From the NCBI RefSeq assembly GCF_042655385.1, contig NZ_JBHSMA010000004.1:248001-312000 (forward strand): a DNA stretch of 64,000 nt, in the 5' to 3' direction. The DNA comes from Larkinella bovis. GTDB taxonomy: Bacteria > Bacteroidota > Bacteroidia > Cytophagales > Spirosomataceae. Each line of letters starts with the position of its first letter. Positions within the stretch are counted from its first letter, which is position 1. The position numbers and the translations under genes were made by a program. The notes below the pieces were generated by a model. It was given only the letters and a program-made list of their open reading frames with translations, was not told the DNA's origin and searched no databases. Below, in pieces: positions 35,753 through 44,467 of this stretch.

Positions 35753-37312
35753 ATGGACTGTCAGTACCTCCCGCTAAACGCTACCGGCCAGTTTTCGTCT
35801 CTGTTTCTCGACTACCTTTCCCAACACGAAGCCCTTCAGTCCTATTACGACCGTTTTCCGACCCTGGAAGCGTTTAAAGAACAAATCAAAAACCGGGCGT
35901 TCGACGATAGCAAGCGCCAGACGCTGGTGGAGGTTCTGGAACGACAGTACCACCACATTCCCAATAAACCGGATTTTACGATTCTTCTGCAACCGAACAC
36001 CTTTACCGTTACGACGGGCCACCAGCTCAATATTTTTACGGGGCCGCTTTACGTGCTCTACAAGTGGATCACAACGGTCAACCTGGCTAAAAAGCTGAAC
36101 GAAACGTATCCGGACTACCGGTTTGTACCCATTTACTGGATGGCGTCCGAGGATCACGATTTTGCCGAAATCAATCATTTTACCCTCTTTGGCAAAAGCT
36201 ACACCTGGGAAACGGAGCAGCGCGGGGCCGTCGGGCGCATGAACCCGCAGGAACTGAAAACCGTGTTCGATCAGATGCCGGAGAAACTGTTCCTGTTTGA
36301 AGACGCCTACCTGAAACAGACTACCCTTTCCGATGCCGTGCGCTGGTACGTCCATGAACTGCTGGGCCAGGAAGGGCTGATTTGCCTGGACCCCGACGAT
36401 GCGGAACTGAAGCAACTTTTTGCGCCCGTTATCAAGGACGAACTGCTGAACCAGGCCACAGGCGACATCGTGACCCAAACCAGCGAGCAACTCGAAGCGC
36501 TTGGCTACCGCACCCAGATCACGCCCCGCGCCATCAATCTTTTTTACCTGGATGACCAGCTCCGGGAGCGAATCGTGCTGAAGAAAAAGGCCGATGGAAC
36601 CGAATGGTACGAAGTACTGAATACCGAACGGCGGTTTTCGAAAGACGAACTGCTGACGCTGGCCGACGAGCATCCGGAGCATTTCAGTCCGAACGTCGTG
36701 CTGCGCCCGGTGTATCAGGAAGTGATTCTGCCCAACCTGACCTATATCGGTGGCCCCTCCGAAGTGCCGTACTGGCTGCAACTGAAGGGCGTTTTTGCGT
36801 ATTTCCGGATTCCGTTCCCGCTGCTGATGCCCCGCAATTTTGCGTTGTATGTCAACCCGGCCAGCGCTAAAAAAATGGAAAAACTGGGCGTATCGCCCGA
36901 AGAACTGTTCTGGGACGACGTAAAACTGCGCCGGACCTACACGCAGCGGATCAGCGAAAACTCCCTCGATCTTTCGGAGCAGAAAACCTGTCTGCAACAG
37001 TGTTTTATGGAAATTCTGCATAAGTCCGTTAAAGTTGACAAGTCGCTGGAAGGGGCTGTGCTGGCCGAGCAAACCCGGTTGATGCACACCATCGATCACC
37101 TGGAAAAGCGCCTGAAACGCACCGAAGAGAAGAATTACGAAACGGTATTAAGCCAGCTAATGACCCTGAAAAACAAGTTATTTCCGAACGGCGGCATTCA
37201 GGAGCGGACCGAAAATTACCTCAATTTCCAGTTGAACGACCCGCAATTTGTCCGGAAGCTGCTGGCGGTTTTCGATCCGCTGGAATACCAGATGCTGATA
37301 GTGAAAGACTGA
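35753..37312 (+). CDS. bshC: Bacillithiol biosynthesis cysteine-adding enzyme BshC
   Basis: A 519-residue protein of the BshC family. The N-terminus is MDCQYLPLNATGQFSSLFLDYL, the Rossmann region carries VTTGHQLNIFTGPLYVLYKWITTVNLAKKLN, then FVPIYWMASEDHDFAEINHF, and YIGGPSEVPYWLQLKGVF. A C-terminal coiled coil covers about residues 440-490. It adds cysteine to glucosaminyl-malate, the last step to bacillithiol. The ATG at 35,753 matches the family start; earlier ATGs add unlikely residues. The gene for 5-FCL follows four bases later. Confidence 0.92.
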   Translation: MDCQYLPLNATGQFSSLFLDYLSQHEALQSYYDRFPTLEAFKEQIKNRAFDDSKRQTLVEVLERQYHHIPNKPDFTILLQPNTFTVTTGHQLNIFTGPLYVLYKWITTVNLAKKLNETYPDYRFVPIYWMASEDHDFAEINHFTLFGKSYTWETEQRGAVGRMNPQELKTVFDQMPEKLFLFEDAYLKQTTLSDAVRWYVHELLGQEGLICLDPDDAELKQLFAPVIKDELLNQATGDIVTQTSEQLEALGYRTQITPRAINLFYLDDQLRERIVLKKKADGTEWYEVLNTERRFSKDELLTLADEHPEHFSPNVVLRPVYQEVILPNLTYIGGPSEVPYWLQLKGVFAYFRIPFPLLMPRNFALYVNPASAKKMEKLGVSPEELFWDDVKLRRTYTQRISENSLDLSEQKTCLQQCFMEILHKSVKVDKSLEGAVLAEQTRLMHTIDHLEKRLKRTEEKNYETVLSQLMTLKNKLFPNGGIQERTENYLNFQLNDPQFVRKLLAVFDPLEYQMLIVKD

Positions 37313-37316
37313 CCGC

Positions 37317-37892
37317 ATGACCAAAGCCGAACTGCGCGCCGAGTTTCGCCAGAAGCGCCGGATGCTACCGCAAGCCGAGTGGCAAACCCGTTGCGAAGCC
37401 ATTACCGAGCGGTTTTTCGGGATCTTTTCGCCAAAGCCGGATTTCGTTCTCAGTACGTTTCTGCCCATCGAAAACCAGCAGGAAGTCGATACCTGGCTGA
37501 TTGTCCGGCGGCTCTGGCGGGATTTTCCGGCGGTTCGGGTAGCCGCGCCCGTGACGGACCTGGTGGCCGGAACGTTGGAACATTACGCCATCGCCCCGGC
37601 GACCGCATTCACGAAAAGCCGTTACGGCATTCCCGAACCGCATTCGTTGTCCCGTATTCAGCCATCGTCGTTCGATCTGGTGCTGGTCCCGCTGCTGGCC
37701 TTCGACCAGACGGGCCAGCGCGTGGGCTACGGGGGCGGTTTCTACGACCGCTTTCTGGCGGAATGCCGTCCCGACTGCCTGAAGCTGGGCCTGTCGCTGT
37801 TCGATCCGGTCGACCGGATTGCCGATGTTTTTGAAGGCGACATTCCGTTGGATGGCTGTCTGACGCCCTCCCGGTCCTGGACGTTCTCCTGA
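37317..37892 (+). CDS. 5-formyltetrahydrofolate cyclo-ligase
   Basis: A 191-residue enzyme that turns 5-formyl-THF into 5,10-methenyl-THF with ATP. It has the N-terminal KAELRAEFRQKRRML (ATP-binding Lys/Arg), DLVLVPLLAFDQTGQRVGYGGGFYDRFL (family signature with the Gly-rich loop), and LGLSLFDPVD. It starts four bases after bshC and is likely in the same transcript. Confidence 0.93.
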   Translation: MTKAELRAEFRQKRRMLPQAEWQTRCEAITERFFGIFSPKPDFVLSTFLPIENQQEVDTWLIVRRLWRDFPAVRVAAPVTDLVAGTLEHYAIAPATAFTKSRYGIPEPHSLSRIQPSSFDLVLVPLLAFDQTGQRVGYGGGFYDRFLAECRPDCLKLGLSLFDPVDRIADVFEGDIPLDGCLTPSRSWTFS

Positions 37893-37926
37893 TCGCTTCT
37901 ATTGCTTCTTTTCGTAGATTACCGGA

Positions 37927-39039
37927 ATGAAACGTTATGCATTCGCGTGTTTTATGTGGCTGACTATTCAAACCGCTCTGGCGCAGAAAACCGGGGCCGC
38001 GCCCGAGGTCGCACTCAACGCCGTGATGGCGCGCCATTTTCCGGCCAGTCAGCCCGGCGGGGCATTGCTGGTAGTAAGGGATGGAAAAACCGTCTACAAC
38101 CGGGGCGTTGGGCTGGCGAACCGGGAAACCCAAATGCCGATTACGCCCGAAACCAATTTCCGGATGGCATCGGTTTCCAAGCAGTTTACGGCCCTGTGTA
38201 TTCTGCTGCTGGAAAAACAGAAAAAGCTGTCGTTCGACGATACCCTGCTCCGGTTTTTCCCGGACTTCAACCCGCACGTCGGCCAGAAAATCAAACTACG
38301 GCATTTGCTGACGCATACCTCGGGCCTGCTGGATTACGAGTCATTACTGGCTTCCGACCGAAAAGACCAGATTTTTGACGCCGAAGTGCTGGAGTTGCTA
38401 AAACCGCAGGACTCCACCTACTTTGAACCAGGCAGCCGGTTTCGCTACAGCAATTCGGCTTTCTGCCTGTTGACGCAGGTGGTGGAACGGGTTGCGAAAC
38501 AACCGTATCTGGATTTCATCACCGAGCATATTTTCAAACCGCTGGGCATGAATCAGACGACATTGTACGAACCTGGTCGCACCATTCCGAACCGGGCGAT
38601 GGGCTACGCGCGGAATCCCGACAATACCATCCGGTTTTCGGACCAGAGCGTAACGAGCGGTACCAAAGGCGACGGCTGCGTCTATACTTCCCTGACGGAT
38701 TATAAAAAATGGAACGATGCCCTGACTACAAATCAACTCGTTAACCTGCCCCAGCAGCTCGAACGTGTCCAGGTTCCACTCAACGGACCCGCAAACGGTT
38801 TTTACGGTCTAGGCTGGTTTTTCACCCAAACAAAGACCGGTACGCAGGCGTTGTTTCATTCCGGCAGTACGTGCGGTTTCAGCAATTGCGTGGTCTGGAT
38901 TCCGGCGCAGAAAACACTGGTTGTTCTGTTTTCTAACCTGGCCGATAACCACCGGCCTTTTGCGGACATTCTGAATGCCTTAAAACCGGCTATTGAACTT
39001 TCGGGCGACATCTGGGCGTTGCACAATCTGACGAATTGA
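37927..39039 (+). CDS. Serine hydrolase of the beta-lactamase class C family
   Basis: A 370-residue exported protein with signal peptide (MKRYAFACFMWLTIQTALAQ). The penicillin-binding fold motifs are SVSK (SxxK, in MASVSKQFTAL), YSN (RYSNSAFCLL) and HSG (LFHSGSTCG) in place of KTG, typical of esterase- or peptidase-like members. It could be a D-aminopeptidase/esterase rather than an antibiotic-degrading enzyme. It starts 34 bases after the 5-FCL gene. Confidence 0.88.
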   Translation: MKRYAFACFMWLTIQTALAQKTGAAPEVALNAVMARHFPASQPGGALLVVRDGKTVYNRGVGLANRETQMPITPETNFRMASVSKQFTALCILLLEKQKKLSFDDTLLRFFPDFNPHVGQKIKLRHLLTHTSGLLDYESLLASDRKDQIFDAEVLELLKPQDSTYFEPGSRFRYSNSAFCLLTQVVERVAKQPYLDFITEHIFKPLGMNQTTLYEPGRTIPNRAMGYARNPDNTIRFSDQSVTSGTKGDGCVYTSLTDYKKWNDALTTNQLVNLPQQLERVQVPLNGPANGFYGLGWFFTQTKTGTQALFHSGSTCGFSNCVVWIPAQKTLVVLFSNLADNHRPFADILNALKPAIELSGDIWALHNLTN

Positions 39040-39130
39040 CTGGCTATTTCAAATAGCATCCCACTTGAAATAGTCCCGGGAATTCTTAATTTTACAACCC
39101 GATAACTGGCTTACTAATAGCTACCTTACT

Positions 39131-39994
39131 ATGGCATTTACTGAAACCGAGAACAATCCACTCAGCAGCCTGGAACAATGGGAAGACGATCTGCTGATCC
39201 GCTACCCTGAACCAGAGCATAAAGCAAAAGAAGAATACCGTAATTACGATAATCCGGCCCGCGATACGGTGCGGGAGTTCTACCGGCTGAACCACACGTA
39301 CCAGACGTATGATTTCGTGCAACAGAAGCGGGCGGAGTTTCTGAAATTTGACAAGAAGGAAATCCCGGTCTGGGGGGCCATGGAGTTTTTGAACACGCTG
39401 GTTGATGATTCGGACCCGGATATTGAACTCGATCAGTTGCAGCACCTGCTGCAAACCGCCGAAGCCATTCGCGCCGACGGCCACCCCGACTGGTTCGTAC
39501 TGACCGGTTTTCTGCACGACATGGGCAAGGTGCTCTGTCTATTCGGGGAGCCGCAATGGGCCGTGGTGGGCGATACGTTCCCGGTGGGCTGTGCACATTC
39601 CGACCGCATTGTGTATCCGGAATTTTTCGAAAGCAACCCGGATTCAAAAGACGAACGGTATAATACCAAATACGGCGTTTACAAGCCCAACTGTGGCTTG
39701 CGGAATGTCACCATGTCGTGGGGCCACGACGAGTACCTGTACCACATTACGAAGGATCACCTGCCCGAACCGGCGCTGTACATGATCCGGTATCACTCGT
39801 TCTACGCGCAACACCGCGAAAACGCCTACGATCACCTCATGGATGATCATGACCGGGAGATGTTCAAGTGGGTCAATAAATTCAACCCGTACGATCTGTA
39901 CTCGAAAAGCCCGGTTACGCCGGTCGTGTCGGAGTTGAAACCGTATTACGAAGACCTGATTGCGAAGTACTTGCCCGCAACGATTCGGCTGTAA
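39131..39994 (+). CDS. myo-Inositol oxygenase
   Basis: A 287-residue HD-fold diiron enzyme that cleaves myo-inositol to D-glucuronate. All ligand regions are visible: HPDWFVLTGFLHDMGKV, CAHSDRIVYP, MSWGHDEYLYHI, MIRYHSFYAQH and KFNPYDLYSKS. The length matches animal and plant MIOX, and the enzyme is found in scattered Bacteroidota. No uronate-pathway gene is adjacent, but a sodium:solute symporter follows. A terminator comes after it. Confidence 0.93.
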   Translation: MAFTETENNPLSSLEQWEDDLLIRYPEPEHKAKEEYRNYDNPARDTVREFYRLNHTYQTYDFVQQKRAEFLKFDKKEIPVWGAMEFLNTLVDDSDPDIELDQLQHLLQTAEAIRADGHPDWFVLTGFLHDMGKVLCLFGEPQWAVVGDTFPVGCAHSDRIVYPEFFESNPDSKDERYNTKYGVYKPNCGLRNVTMSWGHDEYLYHITKDHLPEPALYMIRYHSFYAQHRENAYDHLMDDHDREMFKWVNKFNPYDLYSKSPVTPVVSELKPYYEDLIAKYLPATIRL

Positions 39995-40013
39995 AATCTT
40001 TTTAGCTATACAG

Positions 40014-40042
40014 AAAGCCGGTGTTACAACATCGGCTTTTTT
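40014..40042 (+). terminator. Rho-independent terminator after inositol oxygenase gene
   Basis: AAAGCCGGTGTT pairs with AACATCGGCTTT (one mismatch) around a two-base loop and is followed by T residues. Confidence 0.8.
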
Positions 40043-40507
40043 GTTTATCAGGGCCATTACCACGTCATAAAAGCTCTTCACCTCTTTCCCTCTCAAGCTA
40101 CTCCAGAAATCAAGTTCACCGATCAACCTCCTCTTATAACTCACTGAATTTCCGAAAACGTCAGTCATTCGGCTCCATACCGGCTGAGTTTAAGTTTCCG
40201 GTAATCGACTTTGACTGCCCGATCGCAGGCTAGCTAATTTTGTGTGATGGATTAACCGCGTAGCATACCGGTAAGAAGGATCACTTTTTAGTTTAGCAGT
40301 CCGAAGAGCAATCGTAACGGGCCCACTACAGTAACCGGGAGGAATGTGAGCGGATCAACAGGGTGTACCAGTTCATTATTGATAAGTATGCCCCCGCTTC
40401 TTTTCGACCCAAACCGGTTTTTTCACTATTAGCTTCGGAATATTCAATTTTTCGTTGATTTGAAAAGCTTTTTGTAGCTTTAAATTCCGTACTAGCCACC
40501 GATTTCA
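40043..40507. other. Gene-free interval with decayed coding remnants
   Basis: About 465 bases between inositol oxygenase and the symporter. It holds the AraC-like relic listed separately and, at the right end, a candidate symporter promoter (TTG at 40,455-40,457, TAGCTTTA at 40,475-40,482). The first 150 bases read on the minus strand as part of a protein-like sequence without a proper context; I cannot assign it. Confidence 0.5.
40321..40458 (+). pseudogene. Relic of an AraC-family DNA-binding domain
   Basis: A frame bounded by stops reads E-C-E-RINRVYQFIIDKYAPAS. This matches the beginning of the HTH domain in AraC regulators of Bacteroidota, which typically reads RIN.VYxYI.ENF before the first HTH helix. 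The sequence then breaks off and no start, ligand domain or second helix is present. It looks like a deletion remnant. Assignment rests on about 15 residues, so it is tentative. Confidence 0.35.
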
Positions 40508-41890
40508 ATGCTCCTTACCTTTATCGCGCTTTATCTCCTTTCCAATCTTGCCATCGGGGCCTGGGCGGCCCGAAAAGTTACCAGCAGTCAGGATTTTGTG
40601 CTGGCCGGTCGGCGGTTGCCGCTGGCACTGGCAGCTTCGGCCACGTTTGCGACCTGGTTTGGGTCGGAAACGATCATGGGCGCTCCGGCCACGTTTGTTG
40701 AGGGCGGTTTGCTGGCCATTATTGAAGAACCGTTTGGATCGGCGCTGTGTCTGTTTATGGTCGGTGCGTTCTACGCCCGACCCCTCTATCGCCTGGGCAT
40801 CACCACCTTTTCGGATTACTTCAGCCTGCGGTTTGGCCGATCGGCCGAGTTCATTTCGGCGGTTCTGGTCATTCCTTCTTATTTTAGCTGGATTTCGGCC
40901 CAGTTCATTGCCATCGGGATTGTGCTCAATCTGGTAACTGGATTGCCAATTTTCTGGTGTGTTGCGTCCAGCGCGATCATTGTCATGATTTACACGATGA
41001 TGGGCGGAATGTGGTCGCTATCGATCACCGACTTCCTCCACAACATTATCATTGTCATTGCCCTGATTATCATCGCAGTCATCCTTTATAATCAGACAGG
41101 AGGATTGACCACGATCATACAAAAAACAAAACCGGGTTTCTTCAATCCACTCCCCGCTCCCACCTTCAAAGATAGCGTGAGCTGGGTTGCCGCCTGGATC
41201 ACCATCGGCCTGGGTTCCATTCCGCAGCAGGATGTGTTCCAGCGGGTGATGTCGGCGAAAGATGAACGAACCACCGTCCGGGCGTCGTATCTGGCGTCGT
41301 TTCTGTACATCACCATCGCCATGCTGCCGCTATTTATTGGTCTGGTAGGCAAGCAATTGCACCCGAATCTGGGCCAGGACAACCAGATGCTGATTCCGAA
41401 TATGGTGCTGCAACAAGGCAGTATGCCGCTCCAGATTCTGTTTTTCGGCGCCCTGCTATCGGCCATTTTAAGCGTGTCGAGCGGAGCCATTCTGGCCCCG
41501 GCCACGGTTTTTGGGGAGAACATTTACCGGTTTTTCCGGCCCGATAGCAGCGATAAAACCCTATTACTGATTATCCGGCTCGCCGTGGCTGCCATCACCG
41601 TCATCTGCGTGGGGATGACGGCCACCCGCGATGTCAACATTTTTGAGCTGGTTGGCGAGTCGTCGGCTTTTAGCCTGGTCTCCTTATTTGTGCCACTGAC
41701 GGCCGGTTTATACTGGAAACCGGCCAATACGCTGGGCTGTATTCTGGCGATGCTGATCGGCATTACGGTTTGGTTCACCTGTCTGGCCATCGAAACCGAC
41801 TATCCGGCCCTGGTGTACGGATTACTGGCCAGTGCCGCCGGTATGGTGATCGGTTCGCTTCTTGCCGTCAAAACCCCTTCAACCCCGTAA
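40508..41890 (+). CDS. Sodium:solute symporter family transporter
   Basis: A 460-residue membrane protein with 12-13 hydrophobic segments. The SSS-type beginning is ARKVTSSQDFVLAGRRLPLALAASATFATWFGSETIMGAP; GLGSIPQQDVFQRVMSAKDE is the conserved TM5/6 loop, and GALLSAILSVSSGAILAPATVFGENIYR the sodium-site region. It imports a solute with Na+. Substrate cannot be read; the inositol oxygenase beside it makes inositol or a sugar reasonable. Confidence 0.92.
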   Translation: MLLTFIALYLLSNLAIGAWAARKVTSSQDFVLAGRRLPLALAASATFATWFGSETIMGAPATFVEGGLLAIIEEPFGSALCLFMVGAFYARPLYRLGITTFSDYFSLRFGRSAEFISAVLVIPSYFSWISAQFIAIGIVLNLVTGLPIFWCVASSAIIVMIYTMMGGMWSLSITDFLHNIIIVIALIIIAVILYNQTGGLTTIIQKTKPGFFNPLPAPTFKDSVSWVAAWITIGLGSIPQQDVFQRVMSAKDERTTVRASYLASFLYITIAMLPLFIGLVGKQLHPNLGQDNQMLIPNMVLQQGSMPLQILFFGALLSAILSVSSGAILAPATVFGENIYRFFRPDSSDKTLLLIIRLAVAAITVICVGMTATRDVNIFELVGESSAFSLVSLFVPLTAGLYWKPANTLGCILAMLIGITVWFTCLAIETDYPALVYGLLASAAGMVIGSLLAVKTPSTP

Positions 41891-41896
41891 CCGGTT

Positions 41897-42337
41897 TTAG
41901 AAAAAAGTCTGGTCGATCTTCCCGATGTAACCGGGGCTATTTTGCGATAACAGCAAATCCTGAATGTTCCGCCCCACGTTCGGGTATAGGTTCAGGGCGT
42001 CGAGCTGGCTCACCGGTTTCCAGGCAATGGCCCGCGCCGTCGTTTCGGCCGGATTGAGCTGCGGAATGCCACCAATCAGCTGACCGGCAAAAACCACATG
42101 CAGCACGTCCGGCTTGTCGGTTTCCGGAGCTATTACCTCCCCGAAAAACGCAACCGGGCCGATTTCGACCTCCACCCCTAACTCCTCCTGCAATTCCCGG
42201 ACAAGGGTATGTTCCAGCGTTTCACCCTTGTCGGGATTGCCGCCGGGCAGGCAATAGACATCCGCATCACCGTACCGGTAATGCAGCAATAACACATGAT
42301 TATTCTCGATCAGAAGCACCGCAGGGCGTACTTTCAT
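41897..42337 (-). CDS. NUDIX hydrolase
   Basis: A 146-residue protein with a complete Nudix box: GGNPDKGETLEHTLVRELQEELGVEVEIG (Gx5Ex7REUxEExGU). It hydrolyses a nucleoside diphosphate linked to another group; the substrate is unknown. The N-terminal VRPAVLLIENNHVLLLHY is a common start of ADP-ribose-type members. It converges with the symporter gene, six bases between the stops. Confidence 0.9.
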   Translation of the reverse strand: MKVRPAVLLIENNHVLLLHYRYGDADVYCLPGGNPDKGETLEHTLVRELQEELGVEVEIGPVAFFGEVIAPETDKPDVLHVVFAGQLIGGIPQLNPAETTARAIAWKPVSQLDALNLYPNVGRNIQDLLLSQNSPGYIGKIDQTFF

Positions 42338-42417
42338 AGTGGGGAAAGAAATTGTTGGATTGAACAGTAAAGTACGGCAAAACCGGTACTTTTAACACTA
42401 TACTTTTAAACCTGTGT

Positions 42418-43134
42418 ATGAAAACGATTCTAACGCTCCTCAGTATTTTTTGTTTGTCAACGGGTATTGCCAGCGCAAAAGATGCTATTCTGGTGTTTTC
42501 AAAAACCAAAGGGTTCCGGCATAAATCCATTGAAGTGGGCAAGGCGAGTCTCTGGAAACTGGGCCAGGAAAACGGCTTCAGCGTCGATACAACCGAAAAT
42601 GCCGATCTGTTTACGCCCAACAACCTGAAAAAATACAAAGCCGTGGTGTTCCTGAGCACGACCGGCGACATTCTGAATGCCGAACAGCAGGCGGCTTTTG
42701 AGCAATACATTAAAAAAGGGGGCGGTTTTGTCGGTATTCATGCGGCTGCCGATACCGAATACGAATGGCCGTGGTATAACCAACTGGTGGGTGCTTACTT
42801 CCTGAGCCACCCGAAGCAGCAGAACGCCGAAATCGAAATCGTGGACAAGAAACATCTTTCGACCAAAATGCTGCCCGACCGCTGGAAACGCTACGATGAG
42901 TGGTATAACTACAAAAGCATTGTAGACGGCATCAAGGTGCTGGGGAAACTGGATGAGAAAACCTACGAAGGCGGTAAAAACGGCGATAACCACCCCTTCA
43001 TCTGGTACCGCGAGTTCGATGGCGGCCGGTCGTTCTACACGGGTGGCGGCCATACCGACGAATCCTACAGCGACCCGCAGTTCATGGCGCACGTGCTGGG
43101 GGGGATTAAGTACGCCATGGGGAAAAAGAAATGA
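42418..43134 (+). CDS. ThuA-domain (trehalose-utilisation-like) secreted protein
   Basis: A 238-residue protein with signal peptide (ILTLLSIFCLSTGIASA) and a ThuA-like class I amidotransferase fold: AILVFSKTKGFRHKSIEVGK, VVFLSTTGDILNAEQQAAFEQYIKKGGGFVGIHAAADTEYEWPWY, and a C-terminal GGRSFYTGGGHTDESYSDPQF. ThuA proteins occur with Gfo/Idh/MocA dehydrogenases in sugar loci, and one is convergent next to it. TACTTTTA boxes at 42,388 and 42,401 may be its promoter. Confidence 0.9.
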   Translation: MKTILTLLSIFCLSTGIASAKDAILVFSKTKGFRHKSIEVGKASLWKLGQENGFSVDTTENADLFTPNNLKKYKAVVFLSTTGDILNAEQQAAFEQYIKKGGGFVGIHAAADTEYEWPWYNQLVGAYFLSHPKQQNAEIEIVDKKHLSTKMLPDRWKRYDEWYNYKSIVDGIKVLGKLDEKTYEGGKNGDNHPFIWYREFDGGRSFYTGGGHTDESYSDPQFMAHVLGGIKYAMGKKK

Positions 43135-43139
43135 TTATT

Positions 43140-43200
43140 ACACAGAGTTGATCAGGGTTTATCAGAGTTAACCGGAGAAAAACCCTGATCAACTCTGTGT
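43140..43200. repeat. Intergenic inverted repeat, perfect 21-bp arms
   Basis: Positions 43,140-43,160 and 43,180-43,200 are exact reverse complements (ACACAGAGTTGATCAGGG...) around a 19-base centre that itself contains a degenerate copy of the word (ATCAGAGTTAACC). It lies between convergent ThuA and oxidoreductase genes. Confidence 0.85.
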
Positions 43201-43206
43201 AACAAC

Positions 43207-44373
43207 TTAAGCGATCTTGATCTTCCGCCCGGTTTCGGCGGCCTGGTAGGTAGCGGTGATGATTTTCATATCCTGCATCCCCTCCTCGCCCGTGATGTGT
43301 TTCGGCAGTTGTTTGCCGTCGATCAGGTCCTTACAAATCCCGTCCATGTGCATCGCCTGGTGATTGACCACCGGTTTTTCGATCGGTCCTTTGCTGGTCA
43401 TGCCTTTCAGCGGCCCGTAGCCAAACGCCGGACGCAGTTCAAACCAGCCATTTTCGGCCGACGCGTACAACCGCTCCACGCCAGCCGCGTAGCTCGTCGT
43501 TGAGGTTGACGTGATGCCACCCGGAAATTCGAACTGCCAGTACATCCCTTCTTCCACGTCTTTGAATTTCTCCGGGTTCGTTTTGGGGGCAAACTGCGCC
43601 GTCACGGAAATGGGTTCCAGACCCGTCACCAGCCGCACACCCTGAATGGCGTAGATGCCCACGTCCATCATCGGTCCCCCGCCCGCCAGCGCTTTTTTGA
43701 GTCGCCACTGGTTCGGATCACCGGCTTTAAAACCGTCGCTCGCTTCCAGAAACTTCAGGTTGCCGAACACTTTTTCCCGGCCCAACCGCATCATTTCCTG
43801 CGTGAAGGGTTCGTAATGGAGCCGGTAGCCGATGGCCAGCTGGCGGTTAGCCTTTTTACAGGCGTCGATCATATCCTGACATTCTTTCACCGTAATCGCC
43901 ATCGGTTTTTCGCAGATCACGTGTTTTCCGGCTTTGGCCGCCCGAATCACATACTCGGCATGCATCGAATTCGGCAAAACCACGTACACGATATCAATGT
44001 CTTTGTTATCAATGATGCGGTCAAACGTTTTGTAATCGTAGACGTTCGCTTTGGGAATGTTATATTTTCCCATCCATTCCTCGGCTTTGGAAGGTGTTCC
44101 GGTGACGATACCCGCCAGCCGGACGTGTTGGGTCTGCTGCAAGGCCGGAGCCAGCTGATTCTTTGCATAACCACCCAGCCCGACCAGCGCCATGCCTAGC
44201 TTACGGCCCTGCTGCAACGGTTCGCCAAGGTGCGAAACAAGGGTATTGATCCGGGCAAACTGGTCCTGCTGATTCAGCGTACCGGCATAACCGGCCAGTG
44301 GTAAAGAAAGCGCCGATGCGCCGATACCCTTCGAAAGTTTTTGTAGAAAATCGCGACGGTTGGAATTCATCAT
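43207..44373 (-). CDS. Gfo/Idh/MocA family oxidoreductase with Tat-type leader
   Basis: A 388-residue enzyme. The leader NSNRRDFLQKLSKGIGASALSLPLAGYAG carries a twin-arginine motif, the Rossmann motif is MALVGLGGYAKNQLAPAL, and the catalytic motif is KHVICEKPMAITVKE. The C-terminal half resembles glucose-fructose oxidoreductase (GGPMMDVGIYAIQGVR), which is exported with NADP bound. Probably periplasmic. It is convergent with the ThuA gene. Confidence 0.9.
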   Translation of the reverse strand: MMNSNRRDFLQKLSKGIGASALSLPLAGYAGTLNQQDQFARINTLVSHLGEPLQQGRKLGMALVGLGGYAKNQLAPALQQTQHVRLAGIVTGTPSKAEEWMGKYNIPKANVYDYKTFDRIIDNKDIDIVYVVLPNSMHAEYVIRAAKAGKHVICEKPMAITVKECQDMIDACKKANRQLAIGYRLHYEPFTQEMMRLGREKVFGNLKFLEASDGFKAGDPNQWRLKKALAGGGPMMDVGIYAIQGVRLVTGLEPISVTAQFAPKTNPEKFKDVEEGMYWQFEFPGGITSTSTTSYAAGVERLYASAENGWFELRPAFGYGPLKGMTSKGPIEKPVVNHQAMHMDGICKDLIDGKQLPKHITGEEGMQDMKIITATYQAAETGRKIKIA

Positions 44374-44467
44374 AGAGAAGATAGAAGTGAAACAAGAGCG
44401 TAGTGATAAAAAAAGTCATAAACCGTACATCTCTACTCTCCTGGCTACTTTCTCATGTCTTCGTACA

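Noticed and set aside
40043..40168. Minus-strand protein-like frame (LIGELDFWSSLRGKEVKSFYDVV) in the gap after inositol oxygenase
   Set aside because: It reads like part of a protein but lies opposite the terminator and continues into the complement of the inositol oxygenase gene. No start, domain or partner supports a gene.
44380..44466. Possible inverted repeat between the oxidoreductase and pbpC genes
   Set aside because: The two halves share AG-rich and CT-rich words, but pairing is poor and gapped; chance cannot be excluded.
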